Source of the DNA: Cervus elaphus
Taxonomy: Eukaryota; Chordata; Mammalia; Artiodactyla; Cervidae
Length of the DNA: 64,000 nucleotides
Assembly: GCF_910594005.1 (NCBI RefSeq)
Contig: NC_057818.1
Span: forward strand, 59,594,001 to 59,658,000
Reading direction: 5' to 3'
Shown: positions 36,652 to 47,697 of the stretch, one piece after another
Layout: each line of letters opens with the position of its first letter
How positions within the stretch are numbered: position 1 is the stretch's first letter
Position numbers and translations under genes: made by a program
The notes under the pieces: generated by a model
Told to the model about the DNA's origin: nothing
Seen by the model: the letters and a program-made list of their open reading frames with translations, nothing else
Database searches by the model: none

Positions 36652-36966
36652 CAGTTTGTTCAGTCGCTCAGTCGTGTTTGACTATGTGACCCCTTGGACT
36701 GCAGCATGCCAGGCCTCCCTGTCCATCACCAACTCCCAGAGTTTACTCAAAACTCATGTCCATTGAGTCGGTGATGCCATCCAACCATCTCATCCTCTAT
36801 CGTCCCCTTCTCGTCCTGCCTTCAATCTTTCCCAGCATCAGGGTCTTTTCAAATGAGTCAGCTCTTCGCATCAGGTGGCCAAAGTACTGGAGTTTCAGCT
36901 TCAACATCAGTCCTTCCAATGAGGATCCAGGACTGATATCCTTTAGGATGGACTGGTTGGATCTCA
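36652..36966 (-). mobile_element. BovB 3' fragment cutting into the ZNF615 relic
   Basis: Antisense BovB 3' end (cagtcgctcagtcgtg, ccattgagtcggtgatgcc). It abuts zinc-finger linker sequence directly at 36966, so it truncates the upstream part of the relic array. Confidence 0.88.
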
Positions 36967-38224
36967 CAGGAGAGAAAACCTTACATATGCAGTGAATGTG
37001 GAAAAGTCTTCATTGAGAAGAGATGTCTTATTACAGATGAGAAACCCTTTATATGCAGTGAATGTGGGAAAGGTTCACCTTGAAGAACAGTCTTAGCACA
37101 CATCAGCAAACTCAGAGAAAAGAAACTATACACGTGCAGTGAATGTGGGAAAGGCTTTTCAACGAAGCACTGCCTCATCATACGTCAGCAAACATACAGG
37201 AGAGAAACCCTATGTGTGTCGTGTCTGAGGAAAAGGCTTCACTATGAAGGATGATCTCGTCGTTGTACATCAGTGCACTCATACTACTTTATATGCAGTG
37301 ATTGTGGGAAAGGCTTTACTGTGAAGAGCCAACTGATCGTACATGAGTGAACTCATACAGGGGAGAAATCCTACGTATGCAGTGAATGCGGAAAGGCTTC
37401 TCCAGCCAAGGCCCACCTCATCAGACATCAATGAACTCACACTAGAGAGAAACCCTACATGTGCACTGATTGTGGAAAAGGCTTCGTTCAGAAAGGCAGT
37501 CTCATTGTACATGAATGAACTCATTGTAGAGAAGCCCTATGTATGCAGTAAATGTGTGGCAAAGGCTTGTTCTCAAAAAGGAAGCTTAGTGCACACCTGC
37601 GAACTCATACTGGAGAGAAACCATATATATGTAATGAACACAGCAAGGGCTTAGACTTCCCTGGTGGCTCAGATGGTAAAGTGTCTGACTACAACGCGGG
37701 AGACCTGGGTTCAATCCCTGGGTTGGGAAGATCTGGAGAAGGAAATGGCAACCCACTCCAGTATTCTTGGCTGGAAAATCCCATGGACGGAGGAGCCTGG
37801 TAGGCTACAGTACATGGGGTCACAAAGAGTCGGACATGACGGAGCAACTTCACTTTCTGTAAGGAGTACTCTAGGTATATATCAGCAGATTTGCACTGGA
37901 GAGGAACTATACAAATGCAACGAGTGTGGTAAAGCATTTTGGAAGAAGACATGCCTAATAGAACATCAGAGACTTTGCTCAGGAAATGCTTCTTTGCATG
38001 TACTGAATGTGGAAAATTCTCTTTACACAAAAATGATCTCATCACCTGTTAGAGAATTCATGTGGGAAAGAGGCCATATGAATGCTGTGAATGTGGGAAA
38101 GCCTTTACCACAAAGTCAGGGCTCAAGGATCATCGATGAAAATATACAGGAGAGGGGCCCTGTGGATGCAGTGAATGTGGGAAGGCTTTTGCCCACTTGT
38201 TAATCCATGTTAAACATAAATGAA
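36967..38224 (+). pseudogene. ZNF615: ZNF615 ortholog relic (disabled zinc-finger array)
   Basis: About thirteen finger units in broken frames. They follow the order I recall for the C-terminal half of human ZNF615: CGKVFIEKRC, CGKGFSTKHC, CGKGFTVKSQLIVH, TLGIYQQ, KTCLIEHQR, a KFSLRKNDLITH-like unit, TTKSGL and a final AHL unit. Disabling changes include frameshifts near 37079 and 37230, stops at 37348-37350, 37432-37434, 37516-37518, 38050-38052 and 38137-38139, a BovB at the 5' edge and a Bov-tA in the middle. Its place between ZNF614 and ZNF350 is the ZNF615 position in human. Identity rests on recalled similarity and order; the damage is read directly. Confidence 0.85.
37654..37856 (+). 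mobile_element. Bov-tA SINE inside the ZNF615 relic
   Basis: Sense Bov-tA: ttccctggtggctcagatgg, gcaacccactccagtattc, then agagtcggacatgacggag. It splits a finger between CNEHSKGL and TLGIYQQ. Confidence 0.92.
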
Positions 38225-38392
38225 ATCACAGGTAGTCTCTTTGGGGAAGTGTGTTGCAAGTTGCAGACCCTTAAGAAAATAGTATGCAGAGAAGAATTGT
38301 AGTGCAAAGAATGTAGTATTATCTTTAGTGATTACAACATATTTTATATTGATAAAAAAATGTACAAAACAACTCATGTAAAACCAGCCTCC

Positions 38393-38868
38393 TTTTTTTT
38401 TCTTTCTTCCCAATTATTTTTATTAGTTGGAGGCTAATTACTTTACAATATTGTAGTGGTTTTTGTCATACATTGACATGAATCAGCCATGGATTTACAT
38501 GTGTTCCTCATCCTGAACCCCCCTCCCACCTCCTTCCCCATCCCATCCCTCTGGGTCATCCCAGTGCACCAGCCCCGAGCACTTGTCTCATGCATCCAAC
38601 CTGGACTGGTGATCTGTTTCACACTTGATAATATACATGTTTTGATGCTGTTCTCTTAGATCATCCCACCCTCGCCTTCTCCCAGAGTTCAAAAGTCTGT
38701 TCTATACATCTGTGTCTCTTTTTCTGTCTTGCATATAGGGTTATCGTTACCATCTTTCTAAATTCCATATATATGCGTTAGTATACTGTATTGGTATTTT
38801 TCTTTCTGGCTTACTTCTTTCTGTATAATGGGCTCCAGTTTCATCCACCTCATCAGAACTGTTTCAGA
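38393..38868 (-). mobile_element. Ruminant L1 3' end
   Basis: A T-run, then attagttggaggctaattac through cagtttcatccacctcatca. Confidence 0.85.
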
Positions 38869-38903
38869 TGTTAATGATTCAAATGATTCAGTGTTACTAG
38901 TCC

Positions 38904-39661
38904 GGGCATAGACTTGGATTACCGTGATATTGAATGGTTTGCCTTGGAAGCGAACAGAGATCATTCTGTCGTTTTTGAGATTGCATCCAAGTACTGCATT
39001 TCAGACTCTTTTGTTGACCATTTTGGCTACTCCATTTCTTCTAAGGGATTCCTGCCCACAGTAGCAGATATAATGGTCATATGAGTTAAATTCACCCATT
39101 CCAGTCCATCTTAGTTCTCTGATTCCTAGAATGTCGATGTTCACTCTTGTCTCCTGTTTGACCTCTTCCAATTTGCCTTGATTCATGGACCTAACATTCC
39201 AGGTTCCTATGCAATATTGCTCTTTACAGCATCGAACCTTGCTTCTGTCACCAGTCCCACCCACAGCTGGGTGTTTTTGCTTTGACTCCATCCCTTCATT
39301 CTTTCTGGAGTTATTTCTCCACTGATCGCCAGTAGCATATTGGGCACCTACTGACCTAGGAAGTTTATCTTTCAGTGTCCTATCTTTTTGCCTTTTCATA
39401 CTGTTCATGGGGTTCTCAAAGCAAGAATACTGAAGTGGTTTGCCATTCCCTTCTCCAGTGGACCACATTCTGTCAGACCTCTCCACCATGACCCATCTGT
39501 CTTGGGTGGCCCCACAAGGCATAGCTTAGTTTCATTGTGTTAGACAAGAGTGTGGTCCTGTGATCAGATTGGCTAGTTGTCTGTGATTGTGGTTTCAGTC
39601 TGTCTGTCCTCTGATGCCCTCTCTCAGTGCCTACCGTCTTACTTGGGTTTCTGTTACCTTG
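38904..39661 (-). mobile_element. BovB 5' fragment (5'UTR-like region and endonuclease start)
   Basis: The minus strand decodes the BovB N-terminal region: CIGTWNVRSMNQGKLEEVKQ and RELRWTGMGEFNSYDHY (39001-39522), plus a 38758-38964 piece. The 3' two-thirds are missing. Confidence 0.88.
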
Positions 39662-39874
39662 GAGTCGCTTCAGTCATGTCCGACTCTTTGCAACCCCAGT
39701 GTCTGCAAGACTGCAGACACTGACAGGCTGTCTATGGGATTCTCCAGGCAAGGATTCTGGAGTGGGTTGCCATGCCCTCCTCCAGGGAAATCTTCCTGAC
39801 CCAGGGATTGAACCTTTGTCTCTTACGTCTCCTGGCAGGTGGGTTCTTCACCACTAGTGCCGCCTGAGAAGCCC
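39662..39874 (-). mobile_element. Bov-tA SINE
   Basis: Antisense: cttcagtcatgtccgactct, caggcaaggattctggagtg, through ccactagtgccgcctgag. Confidence 0.85.
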
Positions 39875-39884
39875 TTTTAGCAAA

Positions 39885-40110
39885 TTAATTGAACCCAAAG
39901 CAGAGGTTGTAAAAATCTCAGATTTGTAGCCAAGTCAGACAAGTTGTAGGTAACTTGGGGACCTGCTACTTAAAACTGGCATCTGTACTGGGGCAGCAGC
40001 GTTCTTACAGGACTGAGCCCTTTACTTCTGGGGTCTGGCAATATCTCTGAATAGACAGGGTTATAACTGAGTCAGACTTAAGGACCCAGTTGGTGTAGAG
40101 GAGGTGACAG
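39885..40110 (+). repeat. Old LTR-like repeat fragment
   Basis: Related to 3838-3952 and 51590-51850 (aggactgagccctttac, ggcaatatctctgaat). Family not assigned. Confidence 0.45.
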
Positions 40111-40499
40111 ACGTGTCACACGTGTTGCAATTGTGGCAGTAGTGTGAGTAAAGGAAATACAAGCAAAGATTTTTTCCAACATAGACCTCAAGTAAATTCA
40201 ACCTTTGATCCAACCAGAAGCTCTCTGCACATTTTTTTCCTTCCACAAGAATATCAGACTTCAGGCAAACTGGCCGTACTCAAGGTGTTACTGCCTAAGG
40301 GCTCAAGGGCACCATCAACTTGCCAGTTTTGCCCAAACTGATGACTAGAATGCATCTCATACCACATTGGCCTTGGCAAGGTGCCAGCCTCAGAAGACTT
40401 AAGGTAGCTCTGTGCCTGTGACAATCTCTTGCAAAGTGACGAAGGCAGTGGGGTACCATATGACATTTCCATGTCTTCCCACCCAGCAAAGTGATAGCT

Positions 40500-40754
40500 G
40501 TTAAAGCCAGTCACATCCTAAAGGCCAGAACCTCTCTGAGGTCACGGAGCCATGTGATGTCACAGAGCCTGTGCGAGGCCAGAACTCAGGAAACTAACCC
40601 AGAGCCCTCAGCAGACACATCTCCTCCCGGGCCCTCCGAGTCCCTAGCAACAGCCACAGATGCACGATGGGGAGAACACATTAGAAGCAGAACTGGTTTT
40701 GGATCAGGTTCAGGCTTTGGCAGCTACCGGAGGAGTCTCTGGGGTCTCAATCTG
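40500..40754 (+). promoter_or_regulatory. Orphan KRAB-ZNF-type promoter and first exon (decayed paralog)
   Basis: A GC-richer block with a CRE-like tgatgtca (40557-40564), an X-box-like ccctagcaac and the donor context ctg|gtgagcctgattctggg at 40755. It resembles the ZNF614 exon-1 junction (gtgagtcgggttctggg). Downstream, gttagtgatggggcctttg matches gttaatgatgaggcctttg in ZNF614 intron 1. It lies between the ZNF615 relic and the main ZNF350 promoter. It may be an upstream ZNF350 promoter or the start of a lost gene. Confidence 0.5.
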
Positions 40755-40949
40755 GTGAGCCTGATTCTGGGTGAGGATCCCCAGTGAGGGGTGTGTGGGG
40801 GGTCAGTGAAGAGGGAATGCATGTCAGTGTCCATATCGGGGGTTTCCTTTGGGTTGAGTTACTGAGGAATCTGGGTGTTAGTGATGGGGCCTTTGATTAA
40901 GGCTTAAGCTGAAGGGTTTAATGATCAGTGGTTTTGTTGGTCAGGGTTT

Positions 40950-41935
40950 AGGGTACATGTGTTAAGCTCTGCAAGACTCAATAATTGAAAACTGGATGGA
41001 AGGTGTGAAACTAATGAGCACGACTTCTCCCCCAGGTTAGCAATTTAATATCCAGCCCATGTTCTTGGACAGCAAGATCAAACCAGTGAATCCTAAAGGA
41101 AATTAGCCCACTGCTCAGCAGGCTCTTATTGACTTTTAAGAACTCTTGTCTGGATATCAGTTCTTTACCAGTATAGGGCTTATGGGATGAATGTGTTGAG
41201 ATTCTTTTGAAATTCCCCGCCCCCGCACCGCCCCCCCCCCCAACCTTTTTTTTTTTTGGCCTGTGGACCTCTAACTCTTCCAGCATTATTTGCTGAAAAG
41301 TCTCTCTTTCTCCATTTTGAACAACCTTTTTACCTCTGTGAAACACTTGAGTGTAATTGACTTATGTGGGTCTTCTTGGGATCTCTGTTGTATTCCTTTG
41401 TTCTGTGTTTTATCCTTTCACCAATACTACTGAAGGTTTATAAATCTTGAAATCTGTTGATGTGAGCTCTATGTGTTGGTTCTTTTTGGTCAGTTTTTTT
41501 TTTTTTTTTTTTTTTGCTATTTTCAGTGGAAAAATCTGGCAAATATTACCTTTGTTGTCCCTTTGATAGCCTATATCGCTAGACATGATGTTATTAGAAA
41601 GGGACTTTGATTCAGAGGTGTCTTTTCCAATATGGACAACCCTTGTTTAATGAGGAAAACAGACCGACCTAAAAGAAGGTCAATATCCCAAATACCTGAT
41701 TGGTACTCCTCAAAATGATTGAAGACAGGAAAAAGAGAAAAGGGTGAGGGATGGTCATGGAACAAGGGAATTCAGGGAAACATGATGTTTAAAGGCAGTA
41801 TTCTTCCCTGGGTTGAATCCTGAGACAGAAAGAGGACAGTAGTGGAAAAACTTGTGAAACCCAAATAGAAACTGTAATTTAGTTGAGTGTCATAGCAATG
41901 TTAATATCTCAATTTGACAAATGTATCATGGTTAC
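40950..41935. other. Intergenic or intronic, no gene recognised
   Basis: Old L1-like text at about 41030-41560 on the minus strand, with a C-run (41228-41240) and a T-run (41493-41514). The remainder appears unique. Confidence 0.4.
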
Positions 41936-41939
41936 ATAG

Positions 41940-42153
41940 GGCCTACCCAGGTGGCTCACTGGGTAAAGACTGTCCTCAATGCAAGAGATGCAGGAGGCTT
42001 GAGTCTGGTCCCTGGGTCAGGAAGATCCCCTGGAGGAAGGCATGACAACCCACCCCAGTATTCTTGCCCGGAGAATCCCATGGACAGAGGAGCCTGGCAG
42101 GATACAGTTCATAGGGCCGTGAAGAATCAGATGCAACTGGTACACACACACCA
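41940..42153 (+). mobile_element. Bov-tA SINE
   Basis: Sense copy: gcctacccaggtggctcact, through cccatggacagaggagcctgg. Confidence 0.87.
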
Positions 42154-42275
42154 TGGTCATATAAAATATTCACATGAGAGGAAGTCAAATGAAGGTATAT
42201 ATGCATTCTTTGTAGCATTTTGCGACTTTTGTGTAAATCTAAAGTTTTCTCCAAATAAAAATGTAAAATAGGTAT

Positions 42276-42788
42276 TTGTTGTTGTTCAGTCGCCCAGTCA
42301 TGTCTGACTCTTTGCAACCCCATGGACTGCAGCACATCAGGCCTCCCTATCTCTCACCGTCTCCCAGAGTTTGCCCCAGTTCACGTCCATTGCATTGGTG
42401 ATGCCATCCAGCCATCTCATTCTCTGACTCTCTCTTCTTCTGTCCTCAATATTTCCCAGCATCAGGGACTTTTCCAGTGAGTCTGCTGTTCACATCAGAT
42501 GACCAAAATACTGGAGCTTCAGCTTCAGCATCAGTCCTTCCAAAGTGTATTCAAGGTTGAACTTCCCTTGATTGACTGGTTTGTTCTCCTTGCAGTCCAA
42601 GGGACTTTCAGGAGTCTTCTCTAGCACCATAGTTTGAAGCCATCAAATTTTTGGTGACCTGCCTTCTCTATGGGCCAGCCCTCACACCCAAATGTGACTA
42701 CTGGGAAGACCATAGCCTTGACTATACAGACCTTTGTCAGCAGAGTAATGTCACTGCTTTTCAAAACAATGTCTAGGTTTGTCATAGC
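42276..42788 (-). mobile_element. BovB 3' fragment, first insertion at a reused site
   Basis: Antisense BovB end (ttgttgttcagtcgccc to gtctaggtttgtcatagct), flanked by taaaataggtat at 42264-42275 and 42789-42800. Confidence 0.9.
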
Positions 42789-42800
42789 TAAAATAGGTAT

Positions 42801-43203
42801 CAGTTCATTTCAGTTCAGTTGCTCAGTCATGTCCGCCTCTTTGTGACCCCGTGAATCGCAGCATGCCAGGCCTCTCAGAGTTTACTCAAACTCATGTCCA
42901 TCGAGTCGGTGATGCCATCTAGCCATCTCATCTTCTGTCGTTCCCTTCTCCTCCTTCCCCCAATCCCTCCCAGCATCAGGGTCTTTTCCAATGAGTCAAC
43001 TCTTTGCATCAGGTGGCCAAAGTACTGGAATTTCGGCTTCAGCATCAATCCTTCCAATGAACACCCAGGACTGATTTCCTTTAGGATGAACTGGTTGGAT
43101 CTCCTTGCAGTCCAAGGGACTTTCAAGAGCCTTCTCCAACACCACAGTTCAAAAGCATCAATTTTTCAGTGCTCAGCTTTCTTCACAGTCCAACTCTCAC
43201 ATC
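42801..43203 (-). mobile_element. BovB 3' fragment, second insertion at the same site
   Basis: Antisense BovB end (cagttcatttcagttcagtt to gtccaactctcacat), flanked by taaaataggtat at 42789-42800 and 43204-43215. Confidence 0.9.
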
Positions 43204-43215
43204 TAAAATAGGTAT

Positions 43216-44600
43216 AATCTATATCAATTATATCTCAAAGCTGTAAAAAATAGGTTTGATCTAGTTTCATCATTTATTTTCTCATTATAAATGCATTTCC
43301 ATATTATAAAATGTTCTTGTGTATCTATAACTTATATTATGTGTCTGTAATAATATCATTGGTGAACTAGTAGGGTAATAACTCCAGCTATATATAAAAG
43401 ATGTGCATTAAATAGGGTTATACTTGAAAAACATAAGGCATTCAGTTATGTTCAGTTTATATTATGACCCTCTCATTATCCATATTCTTACATTATCACT
43501 TCAAGATTTGTTGTATAGTTTTTCTTGTATATCCCAGATAGCTCCATTTTTAAAAATCTTAAATAACCTTATAATTTTGTGGTTGTAGCTGGTGTATTTT
43601 AAAATGTCCATTTCTTATAAATTTTGTAGTACAGAACAGCAATTGATTTTAACAGTTTTATGGGCATAATTTATATGTAACATTTGCCAGTAGTATAATT
43701 CAATGACATTTAATAAGTTGTGTTACAATTTGACACATTAACATTTGTGTTAACATTTAACAATAAGTTAATAACATTTAATGCAACATTAACATTTGTG
43801 TTAATATTTAACATTTAACAATAGGATTGTGTGTCCATCACCATGATCTAATATGTAGAAATTTTCATAACCCCAAAAAATAACTCAATACTTGACTTGA
43901 TGAATTTTGAGTACTCTTTATATATTCTGAATATCCTTTATCAGATGTTAAATGTGTCAATATTTTCTCCCAATCTCTCACGCTACTCATTTATTTTACA
44001 GCTCAGCCTTTATTGTCTTGCTGCAGAACCCTTTGGCTCCCTCAGGTTCATGAAGTTTGTCTCCTGTTTGCTTCTTTAAGTTTATACTTTTACTTCTTAT
44101 ATTTAGGACTGAGATCTATTTTGAGTTAAAATTTGTATATCATGAGGGTTAAGGGTCTGAAGTTATTTTTCTGCAAATAAGTATACAAGTATCCCAGCAT
44201 CCTTTGTTGAAAAGACTAAACCCATGGAATTATCTTAGTGTCTTGGCCAAATAGCTATTGACCGTAATACTTTTGGACTCTCAATTCTGGTTGTGCCATT
44301 CTCATTGTCTCCAGACCTTCACTGGCCTAACTTTTAGTGGCCTTTCCCAATCAAAATTTAAGCTTCATCCCAGCTGCTCTTTTCTTTTGGAACGTGATGA
44401 CTTATTGCACACTGTGTCGGTTCCTCGAAATCTTATTCTGACCTAACAGATACTTCCTGAAAGAAATTTTCCTACAAAGCTTTTTGGGGATGTCTGTTTA
44501 CTGGATGTATTGCCATTTCTGTTTCCAGGAGTTCGTTCCCTGCTGGGGTACCAACACGGGAAGTCTTAGTCCCTTTTGAAACTTGTCCCTCTCCTCTTTA
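43216..44600. other. AT-rich DNA with old L1-like sequence
   Basis: Antisense L1-like text at about 43640-44270 (for example gatcatccagcatcctttgttg-type and cagatgttaaatgtgtcaa). No gene recognised. Confidence 0.4.
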
Positions 44601-44602
44601 AT

Positions 44603-45072
44603 TGTTGTTGTTCAGTCAATAAGTCGTGTCTGATTCTTGTGACCCCATAGAGGGCAGCATGCCAGGCTTCCCTGTCCTTTACTGTCTCCCAGAGTTTGCT
44701 CAAATTCATGTCCCTTGCGTCAGTGGTACTATCTACGCATCTCATCCTCTGTTGCCCTCTTCTTTTGCCTTCAGTTTTCCCCAACATCAGGGGCTTTTCC
44801 AATGAGACAGCTGTTTACCTCAGGAGACCAAAGTATTGGAGCTTCAGCTTCAACATCAGTACTTCCAATGAATATTCAGGGTTGATTTCCTTTAGGATTG
44901 ACTGGTTTGATCTCCTTGCAGTCCAAGGGACTCTGACAAGTCTTCTCCACATGAACTGTAGCCCACTAGGCTCCTCTGTCCGTGGAGTTCTCCAGGCAAG
45001 AATACTGGAGTGGGTAGCCATTCCCTTTTCCAGGGACCTTCCCAACTCAGGGATCAAACTTGGGTCTCCTTT
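44603..45072 (-). mobile_element. BovB 3' fragment joined to a Bov-tA end
   Basis: BovB 3' text at 44603-44945, then Bov-tA text (aggcaagaatactggagtgg) at 44950-45072, both antisense and without a clear gap. Confidence 0.8.
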
Positions 45073-45314
45073 TAAATTATAAAGTGTAAAATAAAGGCCA
45101 TGGCACTATTACTTTTCTGCTTAGTCTGTCAAACCCAATTTAGGTAGCTCCTTATTTGCTTTGCAAACCTGAGTCTCTGAAAATCTAATTTTCTGAAGAG
45201 CTTAAGTGCCAGCAAATGAAATAACTTCACTGGCTTGTCACCATCCCATTCATCCCTGGTTCCTGGTCCCCAAACCCGTCCCCTTGGCCTTCTGTACATC
45301 AGGTGTTCCAATAT

Positions 45315-45502
45315 ATTGTTCTTCAGTCACTCATTTGTGTCCAGCTCTTTGCAACCCCATGGACTACAGCATGCCAGGCTTCCCTGTCCTTCACCATCTT
45401 CCGGAGCTTGCTCAAGCTCATGTCCATTGAGTTACTGATGCCATCCAGCCATCTTGTCCTCTGTCTTCCCCTTCTCCTGCCTTCTATCTTTCCCAATACT
45501 GA
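45315..45502 (-). mobile_element. BovB 3' end piece
   Basis: Antisense BovB 3' end (gcaaccccatggactacagc; RTRWLDGISNSMD on the minus strand). It joins abruptly to an RT segment at about 45503. Confidence 0.85.
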
Positions 45503-46570
45503 GGCTTGACATATTTCTTCCCCAATTTTTGAATCAGTCCATTGTTCCACGTCCAGTTCTAACTGCTGCTTCTTGACAAGCATATAGGTTTCGCAGGAGG
45601 CAGGTAAAGTGCTTTGGTATTTCCATCTCTTTAAGAATTTTCCACAGTTTGTTGTGATCCACACAGACAAGGCTGTATATTGTCACCCTGCTTATTTAAC
45701 TTATATGCAGAGTACATAATGCAAAATGCTGGGCTGCATGAAGCACAAGCTGGAATCAAGATTGCTGGAAGAAATATCAATAACTTCAGATATGCAGATG
45801 ACACCACCCTTATGGCAGAAAGCAAAGAGGAACTAAATAGCCTCTTGATGAGGGTGAAAGGAGTGAAAAATCTGGCTTAAAACTCAACATTCAGAAAACT
45901 AAGATCACGGCATCCAGTCCCATCACTTCATGGCAAATAGATGGGGATACAATGGAAACAGTGAGAGACTTTATATTCTGGGGCTCCAGAATCATTGCAG
46001 ATGGTGACTGCAGCCATGAAATTAAAAGATGCTTGCTCCTCGGAAGAAAACCTATGACAAACCTAGACAGTGTATTAAAAAGCAGAGACGTTATCTTGCC
46101 GACAATGGTCCATCTAGTCAAAGCTATGGTTATTCCAGTAGTCATGTACAGATGTGAGAATTGGACGATAAAGAAAGCTGAGTGCTGAAGAATTGATGTT
46201 GTGGTGCTAGAGAAGACTCTAGAGAGTCCCTTGGACTTCAAGGAGATCAAACCAGTCAATCCTAAAGGAAATCAATCCTGAATATTCATTGGAAGGACAT
46301 GATTGACTGTCCTTTGATGCTGAAGCTGAAACTCCAATACTTTGGCCACCTCTGATGCGAAGAGCTGATTCGTTAGAAAAGACCCTGAGGCTCGGAAAGA
46401 TTGAAGGCAGGAGGAGAAGGGGACAACAGAGTATGAGATGGTTGGATGGCATCACTGACTTTATGGATGTGACTTTGAGCAAGCTCCAGGAGATGGTGAT
46501 GGACAGGGAAGCCTGGTGTGCTGCAGTCCATGGGGTTGCAAAGAGCAACGGAACTGACTGAGTGATATGG
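45503..46570 (+). mobile_element. BovB with an inverted 5' segment
   Basis: 45664-46570 is sense BovB from the reverse transcriptase (NLYAEYIMQNAG, RYADDT) to the 3' end (RMR/MRWLDGITDFMD). 45503-45663 is the immediately preceding RT segment, but inverted (HNKL side at 45663, ICQ side at 45503). This is the structure expected of a 5' inversion by twin priming. Confidence 0.75.
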
Positions 46571-46849
46571 CTGAAAAGTACATACTGAGAGAAATCTGTC
46601 ATCATTTCCATCATCCTAGAAAGTCGTATTTCCCAGTGTAGGAAAATAAAAACCAATTGTTTGGGACATGAATGAACAAGCTAATGTACTAATCATTTTT
46701 TTTTTGTCATTGAATGGAGGGAGCCACTGGAAGACAGTTCTAAAGAACATAGCTGTCTTTATATTGTGTGTGATTAGAGACTCAATATAAACTGGGCAAA
46801 GCAAAATGAAAGAGAATCCTCAGAAAGGACAAGAATTGCAGTTTCTAAG

Positions 46850-47138
46850 TTGTTCAGTCATTGAGTTATGTCCAACTCTTTGTGACCCCATGGATTGCAG
46901 CATGCCAGACTTCCCTGTCCTTCATTATCTCCCAGAGTTTGCTCAAATTCATGTCGAGTTGGTGATGCTATCTATCTCATCCTCTGCCTCCCCCTTCTCT
47001 TACCCTCAATCTTTCCCAGCATCAAAGTCTTTTCCAATGAGTCATCTTTCTGCATTGGGTGGTCAAAGTATTGGAGCGTCAGCATCAGTCCTTCCAATGA
47101 ATTTTCAGGGTTGATTTCCTTCAGAATTGACTGGTTTC
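46850..47138 (-). mobile_element. BovB 3' fragment
   Basis: Antisense: gttgttcagtcattgagtta, through tcagaattgactggtttcat. Confidence 0.87.
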
Positions 47139-47374
47139 ATGTCTAAGAATGGAAGAAAATATAGGAGATGGGAGGTGATGTTCTTAAAGGATGTAGTGAA
47201 GAAACTTTGTCCTCAGGGCAAAGCTCTCAAAACTCTTAAAACTCTTGAGAGCTATCACCATTTCAAAAATTCCAGCTTCAGTTTTAAACTACTGAATTGA
47301 GACGTGCTTTCTCTTCTTCCTCCCTCTTCTGAGAGTGGGGCTCTTGGCCTCTCACTATCCTGAGTGCATGCAGG

Positions 47375-47695
47375 CTAAGTCGATTCAGTCGTGTACGACT
47401 CTTTGTGATCCTATGGACTATAGCCTGCCAGGCTCCTCTGTGCATGGAATTCTCCAGGCAAGAATACTGAAGTTGGTTGCCATGCCCTCCTCCAGGGGAT
47501 TTTCCAGACCCAGGGAATGAAACCAGGTCTCCTGCATTGCAGGTGGATTCTTTACCAGCTGAGCCACAAGGGAATGCAGAGAATACTGGAGTGGGTAGCC
47601 TATCTCTTCTCCAGGAGATCTTCCTGACCCAGGAATGGAACCAGGGTCTCTTGCATTGCAGGCAGATGCTTAACCAACTGAGCTATCAGGGAAGC
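47375..47695 (-). mobile_element. Bov-tA SINE, partial tandem dimer
   Basis: A full antisense Bov-tA (47375-47575) is followed by a second copy of its left part and tRNA end (gaatactggagtgggtagcc ... gctatcagggaagct). Confidence 0.8.
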
Positions 47696-47697
47696 TC

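Noticed and set aside
33930..36960. KRAB exons for the ZNF615 relic
   Set aside because: I looked for DVAV, EEW and MLENY coding text on the plus strand and saw none; the interval is old L1, SINE and BovB sequence.
39001..39522. A 173-aa minus-strand ORF that might be a gene
   Set aside because: It is the N-terminal region of a truncated BovB element.
40491..40787. A 98-aa ORF in the GC-rich block
   Set aside because: It has no recognisable domain and overlaps a promoter/first-exon-like region with a splice donor; chance openness in GC-rich DNA is more likely.
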